Positions 25,564 through 34,265 of a DNA stretch of 64,000 nucleotides are shown one piece after another. The stretch spans positions 21,258-85,257 of the forward strand of contig JAJBBH010000006.1 in assembly GCA_020532185.1 (NCBI GenBank). The letters are read 5' to 3'. The first letter of the stretch is position 1; every line of letters begins with the position of its first letter. The notes beneath the pieces were generated by a model, which was given only the letters and a program-made list of their open reading frames with translations, was not told where the DNA came from and searched no databases. This DNA is from Candidatus Cloacimonadota bacterium (GTDB lineage Bacteria; Cloacimonadota; Cloacimonadia; Cloacimonadales; WRIO01). The position numbers and the translations under genes are program-made.

Positions 25564-25617
25564 AATAAATTTCTTTGTAATATTTACTTTAATAATAACA
25601 TAGGAAAGACATATGCC

Positions 25618-27939
25618 TTATGTTTTCATCACAATACTACATATATTATCAGTTGCGTCAGCATAGTTGATGTTGTTAATTAGTTGTTTGCAGGTACTTA
25701 ATCTAATGCCTTTATGAGGGTCATTGCCTGCTATTAATTCATTTATTGCATTTTTAATTTCAAAGAGTGAATTAGTTTGAAAGCCAATGCCTCTAAACGT
25801 GTATTCTATATCGTTAGGATTAAAATTGGCATATTTATACCAATTTGGATTATTGAACAAGACAACAGGCTTATCCAGAGATGCAAACTCAAACATAGCT
25901 GAAGAAACATCGGTGATCATGATATCAGCAATAGTTATGTATGGTGCTAAATCTAAATCTTCAATATATATAACTCTATTGTCATTTTTAGCTAATTCAA
26001 TATACATGTTTTTATATACTTGATTTGTTGAGCCATGTAGTTTGATTAATAATATTGTTTTGTCGTCTGTGATGATATCATTTATACGATTCATTACAAA
26101 AGGTATCGTTGATAGCTCATCATTAAAAGTGGGGGCAAAGAGGATATATTTGCAGTCAAGTGGCAGGTTCATTTGTCTAAGCAAAATCTCTTTTTGATAA
26201 GTGCCATTATATAATGCATCGAGTTTTGCCATGCCTGTAATGATAACAGGTTTACTGATGATTTTTCTCAATATGCTTGCATGGTACTCTCCAGGTACAC
26301 AAACAATATCTGCATGCTCTTCTCTTTTTGCTATCTCTGTATCGGTATAATATTGTCCTTTGCTCAAAATACCATGGCCTATGTGTATAAGCTTGCCACA
26401 ATTCTGAACCCAAGGATAAACAGAGTCTGCTATTATTGTGATATCTGGATTAAAATCTTGAGGTATATTATAAATGGGGATATTATAAGATTTTATTATC
26501 TCGAATTCTTTGGGAGTGAAGCCTGCTCTTATATCTGGTGAGTATTGCATACAACTGATAGCTAAATCGACTGTATCTTTTAATTCGATTAATTTGTCTT
26601 TGATAGGTTTTAAAATCGGAATATGAACGTTTTTAAAGTAATACAATAAAACTTTTTTCTTTTTTCGATCAATTGAATTTTGTTTAATAAGCTTGAGCTC
26701 TTTTAGATTATAAAGCTTTAAGTAGTCTATTACATCTTGCTCAATACTTCTAACAGGTTTAATATTCTTTGTTAAGTTGCTCAGTAAAGATGAGTCATTT
26801 AAAACACAGTTTAGGCAATTATAAAGACCGTGTACATCACCAGCTTGAAAAACCAAACCATCTACTCCATCTCTGACAGCTTCTGGTATTGCTCCCGCAT
26901 CACTGGCAATAACAGGCGTTTTAGACATAAACGACTCTCTTACTAGCCTCGAATAGCTTTCCATTAACGATGGTATAACTGTAATATCGAATGTAGAAAA
27001 GATTTTTGGAAGCTGGTCGGGGTGATATGGGCCAAAGTATTTAATGTTGTTCGCAGTCGAAGCTTTGGTTAAGATACTGTCCAAATATAAATTATCATCA
27101 CTACCTCCATATATGTGAAGTTCTGCTTGTTCTTGTGGTATTTTTTGAAATGCTTTGATAAGATGGTTTAGACCTTTAACTTTTGTTACTCTTCCTGCAT
27201 AACCAAATACAAATTTATTGTTGATTTTTTTGGTATAAACTTTTTGTGGAGTAAAGCCAGATGGAATAATTTGAATGTCGTTAAACCCAAAGCTATTGAA
27301 AACGTTTTTTAAAAACTTACTTCTTACAACTCGTGCATCCAAGAGTTTGAACATCTGTAAGTTGTACTTATGCCTCAAATCTTTATATTTTTGTATAGCA
27401 GCAATAAAATCCTGTGTAACTGTTCCATGTGTATAATGTTTAATATAGCAGTTTGCACATTTGTTTATGGATTCTGGTCCTGAGCAAATATTTTGACTTG
27501 GATCTATCAAATGCCATTCTTCACAAATAAGCCAGCTATCACAAATTGTCATAATTGTTTTAATTTCATTTTTCTTAGCTATCTCTATTGGCACAGCAGA
27601 AAGCTGTCCTAAACCGTGTATGTGTACTAAGTCATATTTGTTCTGCATCAATAAACTATTAAAAGAATTTGCAACAAGTTCGTTTTGAAGATTGTCTGGA
27701 TTGTAATTTTGTGCTGATTTATACAATTTGTGTACCTTTAAACCATTAAATGAGGCTGTTACTAAAGTACCGGACGGATATTCCAAATCGCCTGGTCTAA
27801 AGACTGGGTGAAAAATTTCTACGTTAGCTAAACCTGTTTTATTGATTGCAAGTGCTAAATTCATAGCATAAAGCTGGGCACCTGCATATTTATATGGTGG
27901 AAAATCATGACATACAAACAGAATGTTATATTTTGACAT
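25618..27939 (-). CDS. fusion of GT4 glycosyltransferase and CDP-glycerol glycerophosphotransferase-like domain
   Basis: A 773-residue two-domain protein. Residues 1 to about 410 are a complete GT4 enzyme (ILFVCHDFPPYKYAGAQLYAMNLA, FVFGYAGRVTKVKGLNHLIKAF, VIPSLMESYSRLVRESFMSKTPVIASDAG). From about 430 to the end it has the features of TagB/TagF-type transferases: LIHIGHGILSKG, YILFAPTFND, LLIKLHGSTN, and the ending ADIMITDVSSAMFEFASLDKPVVLFN. The first half would add a sugar, the second a polyol phosphate such as glycerol phosphate, or another sugar. The reading frame is intact across the junction, so this is a true fusion. A stand-alone relative is at 52322-53386. Confidence 0.8.
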   Translation of the reverse strand: MSKYNILFVCHDFPPYKYAGAQLYAMNLALAINKTGLANVEIFHPVFRPGDLEYPSGTLVTASFNGLKVHKLYKSAQNYNPDNLQNELVANSFNSLLMQNKYDLVHIHGLGQLSAVPIEIAKKNEIKTIMTICDSWLICEEWHLIDPSQNICSGPESINKCANCYIKHYTHGTVTQDFIAAIQKYKDLRHKYNLQMFKLLDARVVRSKFLKNVFNSFGFNDIQIIPSGFTPQKVYTKKINNKFVFGYAGRVTKVKGLNHLIKAFQKIPQEQAELHIYGGSDDNLYLDSILTKASTANNIKYFGPYHPDQLPKIFSTFDITVIPSLMESYSRLVRESFMSKTPVIASDAGAIPEAVRDGVDGLVFQAGDVHGLYNCLNCVLNDSSLLSNLTKNIKPVRSIEQDVIDYLKLYNLKELKLIKQNSIDRKKKKVLLYYFKNVHIPILKPIKDKLIELKDTVDLAISCMQYSPDIRAGFTPKEFEIIKSYNIPIYNIPQDFNPDITIIADSVYPWVQNCGKLIHIGHGILSKGQYYTDTEIAKREEHADIVCVPGEYHASILRKIISKPVIITGMAKLDALYNGTYQKEILLRQMNLPLDCKYILFAPTFNDELSTIPFVMNRINDIITDDKTILLIKLHGSTNQVYKNMYIELAKNDNRVIYIEDLDLAPYITIADIMITDVSSAMFEFASLDKPVVLFNNPNWYKYANFNPNDIEYTFRGIGFQTNSLFEIKNAINELIAGNDPHKGIRLSTCKQLINNINYADATDNICSIVMKT

Positions 27940-27951
27940 TATTAAAGCCTC

Positions 27952-30054
27952 TTATCCATAAATCATTTCTTTATTTGTTAAAGCATCTTGGTAAGTAGGG
28001 CAATACTGCAATGTGTTGTCAATATATTTTTTAGCTAATTTAATATTACCCTGCATATAAGTCAATACTGCTAAATTATTTAACAATACTATACTGTATG
28101 GATTTAACTCAAAAGATTCTTTGAATAAATCTTCAGCTCTTAATTGATTTCCTTGTACAAAAGCTATTTCTCCTAACATAAGCCACGTGGCAGCATTTGA
28201 TTTACTATTCAGTATTTGAGCATTGAGTAAGTTTTGTGCAACTTCATACTTTTCATTTTTTATAAGTTGTTCAATTTCAATTTGCTCAGTTAAACTACTT
28301 TTAATGGAAGTGTTACCTTGAATAAAAATATCTTTTAAGCTATGAAGGTCTGCAATGTTATCATATCTTTGAATTAGTTTATCGATTTGTTCTAATTTGA
28401 TACTTAAAGGTTGGTTGGACAACCTAAGTCTTTCAATATTGTTTTGAATGAAGTAATACTCATCAAGCCTATATGCAGTGAAATTATAAGGCAACCCTGG
28501 ATACATGTAAAAATAATCATTATTATGATTCTTTACAAAGAATTTTTTTTCTACAATATAGTTTACACCCATATAGTCAAAAGCTTGTTGGGGTTTCCAT
28601 GCTTCATAGCAGACGTTATTTATGTCAATGAAGTATATTGGTGTATTTGTTTTTGCCATATATTTCAATATATCTTTAAAATATTTCACATTTTGCTTTC
28701 TGTTAGGAAAGGAAAAAACACTTTTAATAATGCTTCGTCTTCGTGAAAGTAAATATATTGAAGGGTAGTTACCATAAACATAAATATAGTCATTTTTAAT
28801 AGTTCTGTCTTTTACATATTTACCAATTACAGGGCATAAATTGTACATGACTTGAGAGCCTATTGTTACGTTTGCAATATAAGAGATATTTTCTTTTTTT
28901 AGTTTTAACAACATTGTTTTTATTGCATTAAATGTGCTAAATGAAATTAAAAAAATTATCATTACTTTTGATACTATGGAAGTATTTTCAAAGCTATAGT
29001 AAATCAGAAAACCTGATAAAATAGCTATTGGTAAATTAAAAAAACCAAGTTTTGGTTGATGATAAGATTTTTGCATAAAAATAACGAGTAAATTGAATGG
29101 AATTAGACATAAGATATATAAAAAAATACGATCTTTAACAAAAGCCAATGAGATAATTGATAATAAGACAAATACTATAGAATGTTTAAAAGCAAATTTG
29201 AATATTATATAAAATTTTAATATTTCATCCTTTATACTTATGTGATCATTCCACTTACCCTCAATGTATTCTGAAGTTCCTGTTGAATTGTTATTCTGTT
29301 TTGATTTAAAAATATGATTTATTATAACGTAATAAAAGCTGACGTAATAGTGAAATAATCTTTTAAGGTAGAACTGAATATCTTCCTTTTTTTTGTCAGA
29401 GAAACAAAGAATTATATAATTTGGTAATATTAAGAGAATAAATATAAACCCACTAAAAAAATATAGATTTTCTATAAAAGCAGTATATCTATAGAACAGA
29501 GGCAGGGTTAAAACAAACAAATATATTGCTTTGAATTGATAAACGAGACTAGCAAAAACACCTGATATAAATAAAAGCCATACATTATGATGGTTTACAC
29601 CTAAAAAATATAGTGCAATGGTGATTATAAAAGGTAAAGCAACAAAGAATTCGGCATATGTTAAGTCAGAGTATGAGTTTGGCTGAGAGATTAATAGTAT
29701 ATAAATAGAAGAGATGATAAAACTCATGTTAATATTGTCCCAAATTAAGAAGGAACAACAAAAGATGGCAATATCTGTGATGATATACCAGTAGTACTTT
29801 ATTTTTTTGGAAAAATATGGGTCTTCAGTTTTGAAAATCAAGTATATGTATTGGAAAATTGTTTGTAAGTTAAAGAATGCATCGCCTTTATAAAAAGTAT
29901 TATTTTTGCTAATAAGATTAGAATAACCATATTTTCTGAATACAGATATATAAAACCAGTTACCATCGTCTTCTGACAATTCTTGCTTCAAAATCGGAAA
30001 GTGAAAAACAGCCGATAATAATAAAATGACAAAAAAATAGATTAATAAAAGCAT
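27952..30054 (-). CDS. polytopic membrane protein with C-terminal TPR repeats, GT-C-like
   Basis: A 700-residue protein with around ten to twelve hydrophobic helices in the first 400 residues, a soluble region, and two TPR units near 600-695 (NAATWLMLGEIAFVQGNQLRAEDLF and SIVLLNNLAVLTYMQGNIKLAKKYI). An acidic EDDG (28-31) follows the first helix, where GT-C enzymes such as ArnT/PMT carry their catalytic acid. I infer a lipid-linked-sugar transferase acting on the periplasmic side, but no family motif proves it. It could also be an O-antigen polymerase-like protein. The gene is flanked by an 84-base gap, the largest in the operon. Confidence 0.6.
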   Translation of the reverse strand: MLLLIYFFVILLLSAVFHFPILKQELSEDDGNWFYISVFRKYGYSNLISKNNTFYKGDAFFNLQTIFQYIYLIFKTEDPYFSKKIKYYWYIITDIAIFCCSFLIWDNINMSFIISSIYILLISQPNSYSDLTYAEFFVALPFIITIALYFLGVNHHNVWLLFISGVFASLVYQFKAIYLFVLTLPLFYRYTAFIENLYFFSGFIFILLILPNYIILCFSDKKKEDIQFYLKRLFHYYVSFYYVIINHIFKSKQNNNSTGTSEYIEGKWNDHISIKDEILKFYIIFKFAFKHSIVFVLLSIISLAFVKDRIFLYILCLIPFNLLVIFMQKSYHQPKLGFFNLPIAILSGFLIYYSFENTSIVSKVMIIFLISFSTFNAIKTMLLKLKKENISYIANVTIGSQVMYNLCPVIGKYVKDRTIKNDYIYVYGNYPSIYLLSRRRSIIKSVFSFPNRKQNVKYFKDILKYMAKTNTPIYFIDINNVCYEAWKPQQAFDYMGVNYIVEKKFFVKNHNNDYFYMYPGLPYNFTAYRLDEYYFIQNNIERLRLSNQPLSIKLEQIDKLIQRYDNIADLHSLKDIFIQGNTSIKSSLTEQIEIEQLIKNEKYEVAQNLLNAQILNSKSNAATWLMLGEIAFVQGNQLRAEDLFKESFELNPYSIVLLNNLAVLTYMQGNIKLAKKYIDNTLQYCPTYQDALTNKEMIYG

Positions 30055-30138
30055 TATATTCTCCTATAAGTAGAAGGCAAATAATAGTTTACAGGCTTAC
30101 AAATATAAATAAATATTATAGTTCCGAATTTTGATTTA

Positions 30139-31272
30139 CTATTTACTTAATTGCTCCAAGAAATTATTCATAATTTTAACTTGATTTAAATATTTAAAAG
30201 ATTCTTGTGCAATTTGCTTTCTTGGTATACTTTGTATTTTTAAAGCAAATTCAAAAAAATCATTAAAAGAAAAAAAGTGATTTACTTTTAAAATATATGG
30301 GAAGTCATTTGGGAACTTAAATTCATCATAACCAACAATTACAGGCAGTCCATTTATCAAATATTCTCCTACTTTTAAAGCAGAAGCTTGAGTTAACTTT
30401 TTTTTATATAGAGCAAGAGGTCCTATACCAATAGAAAATTTTTGTAAGTAATCGTATGCTTCATTTTGTTTTATCAGCCCATCATATACACACCTATTGG
30501 TTGACTCAATTAATTTCTTTTGTTGTTCATTAACATTGCCTGCAAAATGTACTTGGAAATTATTAAATTTTGAAGATCTGATGCTTTCGATCAACAATTC
30601 AAGTCCTTGGTAGGAGTGAAAAACACTGGAAATCATGACAAACTTAATAGTATTAGGTTTGCCTTTAAATGAAATAACATTATCCTCTTTTAAAAATACG
30701 CCATTTGGTAAAATTAATCTTTTTGCTGTTTTTATATTTTTACACTCAATTTTAAGTATTTCGGGGCTTACTCCAATTATCCCTAAACAGCCTTTATGAT
30801 GTAGTTTTCTTGTTATTTTTTCGATTAGTGAACCTATTGTTGAATATAGCTTCAGCTCCCCAACTTCATCGCTATGGTGGTAGAATAAAATCTTATGTTT
30901 TCTCTTTAAAAATGTAAATGCAAAAAAATCAGCAGAATTATATCTTAAAATAACGTAATCATATTCGTCTGTTAGCCTATTTACAAATAAATTATACTTG
31001 ATTCTAACAAATAGCATATTTAGAGTAAAAATTCTTTTTAAGTAAAAATTCAAAGTATTGTCTTTTTTAAAAATATAATTTATTAAACGAAAAACTGGAA
31101 CATATTTTATGTAATCATTTTGGAATTTATCACAAGGAGATGATATATACACATCCCATTGTGCATTCTCAATGTGCTTAGCTGCTTGTGCTTCAGTTAT
31201 TCGCATTTTATGTACACCTGCTATATACTCGATATGCAAACTTGTATGTGCGATTTTTAGCTTGTTTGTCAT
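30139..31272 (-). CDS. glycosyltransferase family 4-like protein
   Basis: A 377-residue GT-B-type protein, more divergent than its neighbours. It starts LKIAHTSLHIEYIAGVHKMRITEAQA, has YDYVILRYNSADFFAF and HHSDEVGELKL in the acceptor half, and IKFVMISSVFHSYQGLELLIESI plus YLQKFSIGIGPLALYKKKLTQASALKVGEYLINGLPVIVGYD in the donor half. The usual E-x7-E is replaced by a KLTQASALKVGEY pattern seen in other surface-glycan transferases. Its start overlaps the end of the next transferase by 4 bases, so the two are translated together. Confidence 0.75.
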   Translation of the reverse strand: MTNKLKIAHTSLHIEYIAGVHKMRITEAQAAKHIENAQWDVYISSPCDKFQNDYIKYVPVFRLINYIFKKDNTLNFYLKRIFTLNMLFVRIKYNLFVNRLTDEYDYVILRYNSADFFAFTFLKRKHKILFYHHSDEVGELKLYSTIGSLIEKITRKLHHKGCLGIIGVSPEILKIECKNIKTAKRLILPNGVFLKEDNVISFKGKPNTIKFVMISSVFHSYQGLELLIESIRSSKFNNFQVHFAGNVNEQQKKLIESTNRCVYDGLIKQNEAYDYLQKFSIGIGPLALYKKKLTQASALKVGEYLINGLPVIVGYDEFKFPNDFPYILKVNHFFSFNDFFEFALKIQSIPRKQIAQESFKYLNQVKIMNNFLEQLSK

Positions 31273-32396
31273 GCCCAGTTCCTTAATAACTCAATATATT
31301 TTCTTGCAGACATTTCCCATGCATAATATTCACAGGCTTCCTCTCGACTTTTACTTTTTAAATAGTTCAACAAGTTTTTATCTTCTACTAAACGTTTTAA
31401 AGCTTTATAAAGCCCGTTATCTTCATTTAAAGAAAATAACAGCCCATTTTCTTCATGCTTTATAAGGTCATTATTACCAGTAACGTTGCTTGCAACAACA
31501 GCTAACCCAGATGCCATAGCTTCGAGATTTGTATTGGATAAACCTTCAGCCTTTGAAGCATTTATAATACTGTCAGATAAATGATAAATATCTCTTAGTT
31601 CGATTTTATTGACCCATCCAAAAAACTTGATTCTTTTTTTTAGATCAAGTTTGTGACAAAGCTCTAAAGCTTTTTCGTAAAGAGGCCCATTACCGACCAT
31701 GTACAAAAAAGTATTGTTTGTTTCATTTGCTAACAATGCAAACTCCTTGATAATATATTCAATGTTTTTTTCTGCTGAAAAACGTCCGACATAAATAAAA
31801 CAAACAGATTCATTATTTTTCAACTTAGGTTCAAAGTATTTAATATCCACTCCAGTGTTTATAGTCATAGTAGAATATCTATCAGTTTGCATAGAGAGCT
31901 GCTTTAACCCATCTGAAACAGCAATAATGTGTTTTGCATTTTTTAACACCGACTTTCGTAATGGAGAAACAATTTTATGGAAAAAATCTAATTCTGGTTG
32001 TGAGCCAGGTACATCGCCGCCACCTAAAAATATTAGATACGGTAAATTATACATTTTCTTAATAATCAATCCCACAATACCAGAAGGTATAGACATAAAG
32101 CTAATTGAATGGCTAATTTTGTGACGTTTTATTATACTATAACTAAACAATAAAGTTGAAAACACAAAACTCATCATCTGAACTGGGTTTGATTTCTCTT
32201 TATATTTTCGTAATGCGGGTATTCGATATAAATGCACCCCATTTTCATTTTTGTATTCATAAATACACCCAAAAGCTGAAGTTACTACAACTACATCATG
32301 CCCAAGTTTTTCAAATTCGCGAGCATAATTATAAGTTGCATTACCAGCACCTCCGCCAATAGGAGGGTATTCATAGTTTATTAAAAGAATATTCAA
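31269..32396 (-). CDS. glycosyltransferase family 4 protein
   Basis: A typical 375-residue GT4 enzyme: ILLINYEYPPIGGGAGNATYNYAREF (glycine-rich loop), IFLGGGDVPG, IIAVSDGLKQL, FIYVGRFSAEKNIEYIIKEFA, VGNGPL, FFGWV and NASKAEGLSNTNLEAMASGLAVVAS with the E-x7-E donor motif. All catalytic features are present. It abuts the transglutaminase-like gene with no gap and overlaps the next transferase, so it belongs to one transcript. Confidence 0.9.
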   Translation of the reverse strand: MNILLINYEYPPIGGGAGNATYNYAREFEKLGHDVVVVTSAFGCIYEYKNENGVHLYRIPALRKYKEKSNPVQMMSFVFSTLLFSYSIIKRHKISHSISFMSIPSGIVGLIIKKMYNLPYLIFLGGGDVPGSQPELDFFHKIVSPLRKSVLKNAKHIIAVSDGLKQLSMQTDRYSTMTINTGVDIKYFEPKLKNNESVCFIYVGRFSAEKNIEYIIKEFALLANETNNTFLYMVGNGPLYEKALELCHKLDLKKRIKFFGWVNKIELRDIYHLSDSIINASKAEGLSNTNLEAMASGLAVVASNVTGNNDLIKHEENGLLFSLNEDNGLYKALKRLVEDKNLLNYLKSKSREEACEYYAWEMSARKYIELLRNWA

Positions 32397-34265
32397 TCAG
32401 TCCTCATTAGGTTCTGTTAGTTTTAATAGCTTTCCTGCATAGTTGCAATGACCTTGTTTTTTTCTTGCATTCGATGAATAGTAGGTTCGGCATTGAAGTA
32501 CGATTGCTTGATGCATAAGCTCACTAACTTTTAAAAGGTTTGAAGGCACGGAATACATGTCATTTTCCTTGGCTATAATACGATAAAATGCATAAAGTAT
32601 GCTTGTTTTGATAACTTGTTTATTTTCCTGAATAATCAAATTTTCATTATCTTTGAATTCTAAGTTTTTAAAATCAGAAAAAGCAATACATTCTTTATTT
32701 GTATATATGTCAGGAATAAAGTCCAATCTATTGCTTCCAAAAATACAGTATTCAATCTCTTGTTCATAGTTCTCTATTATAAAAGTAACACAATCTCGAG
32801 AATATTGCAAGCTGACTATTGGTTGATCTGGCTTTACATGTGTAAAAGAGAAGGTATCAGACCAGTTAGACCACAGTCCATTTTTTTGAAGTTTACATCT
32901 AAAATAGTAATTAATGTCACAGTTGAAGAAGCTTGAGTGCGTTTCAGAAATATGTATAGTTTCTTTAAAATCTTCTAATGTATTGAATGAAGGATTTATG
33001 AACTTAAAGTCATTGTTAGGAGATATTTGCCACCAAATTTTTTGTGCACTTTCTTTGGCGAAGATAGAAAAATATGGTTTTGTATCTTTGAATTCACTTG
33101 ATTTATTTACAATTATGGGTACATGATTAATTTTTGTAAAATCTTGCTCGATTTCTACACAAACTTCTATAATTCCATCTTGTTTACTATCAACTAGAAA
33201 AGTATTATTTTTAGAATATAGCTCAGGCATTGATAAACGGCTTAATTGATAATAGATATAGATTTCATCATCAAAGTCATCAATATCTATTTTTAATGAT
33301 TTGATAATTATATTTTGTGGTGATTTAAGTAATTCTTTTTTACTGCGATTTTCTATTTGATAAATAGGAAAATCCGAGGTAAATACTTTATTATTTCTGT
33401 AAATTAAATTTATTTTATGCTTTACAATTATTGTTGACGAATGAATGGTTTTTTTGTTGACACTATGTATAATATCCGCATTTAAGGGTTTTTCGGGTAT
33501 CATTTCATAGTCAATTGTTATATGTTCATCTGGGTATAAATTCCAACCATATAGTGAATTAGGTGCAATTGGATCCATATTGTTTCCTATATATTGATTG
33601 TCTATATACTCAAACAGAGACATATTGGTTATTTTGGTATTTGAGTTTTTGGATCTATATATCCCATAAGGTTTGGTTCGATAAACTAAAAAAGGGTCTT
33701 CTATGATATCTGACAAACTGCTTAATGAGAAGTTATCTAAATTGATATAATGCGTTTTAATATCTGCATCAAGAACCACTTTCTTTTTATTAATTAAATA
33801 TTCAAAAGCAGCGTGTCCGTTTAATTTGATTCCCTGGGCATCTACAAGTAAAGGTAACATTGCTTTTAATAATGCTTTTGCATTTTGTCCACATATACAG
33901 TATCCCCACCAATTAATTAACTGTATAGGGTCTTCTGATTCTTTAAACCCATTTACTGCGTGAATTATGTTATCACTAAAAAACTTATAAAGCTTAAATG
34001 CATCTTCTTGTTTTTTGGGGTTAATTCCTAAATATGCATAAAGCGAATTAATACTTCTAAAGTCTTTATTGTTAGCAATAGGGTAAACATTCTCCATTAT
34101 TATATTACTTTTATTTGTAATCGTTATTTGTTTTAATAGATTTTTTTCAAGAGTACCCGCATTGTAACTATTTGGTGATTTGTAACTCCTGTCATCCACA
34201 GTATTTTCATTATATATCTCAATCATATGATTCGTGTTCATGGTGAATGTATGCTTTAAAATCAT
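32397..34265 (-). CDS. transglutaminase-like protein with C-terminal beta domains
   Basis: A 622-residue protein. Around 118-170 it has the core of the transglutaminase/papain-like fold: NWWGYCICGQNAKALLKAM with C125, LNGHAAFEYLI with H151 and KKVVLDADIKTHYINL with D166, in the order Cys-His-Asp. The rest is beta-rich; the section after 400 has the look of fibronectin-type domains (WWQISPNNDFKF, YFRCKLQKNGLWSNWSDTFSFTHV). No signal peptide is visible. It overlaps asnB by 4 bases. It may cleave, cross-link or modify an amide-bearing glycan or carrier, in line with the amidotransferase next door. The activity is not established. Confidence 0.6.
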   Translation of the reverse strand: MILKHTFTMNTNHMIEIYNENTVDDRSYKSPNSYNAGTLEKNLLKQITITNKSNIIMENVYPIANNKDFRSINSLYAYLGINPKKQEDAFKLYKFFSDNIIHAVNGFKESEDPIQLINWWGYCICGQNAKALLKAMLPLLVDAQGIKLNGHAAFEYLINKKKVVLDADIKTHYINLDNFSLSSLSDIIEDPFLVYRTKPYGIYRSKNSNTKITNMSLFEYIDNQYIGNNMDPIAPNSLYGWNLYPDEHITIDYEMIPEKPLNADIIHSVNKKTIHSSTIIVKHKINLIYRNNKVFTSDFPIYQIENRSKKELLKSPQNIIIKSLKIDIDDFDDEIYIYYQLSRLSMPELYSKNNTFLVDSKQDGIIEVCVEIEQDFTKINHVPIIVNKSSEFKDTKPYFSIFAKESAQKIWWQISPNNDFKFINPSFNTLEDFKETIHISETHSSFFNCDINYYFRCKLQKNGLWSNWSDTFSFTHVKPDQPIVSLQYSRDCVTFIIENYEQEIEYCIFGSNRLDFIPDIYTNKECIAFSDFKNLEFKDNENLIIQENKQVIKTSILYAFYRIIAKENDMYSVPSNLLKVSELMHQAIVLQCRTYYSSNARKKQGHCNYAGKLLKLTEPNED

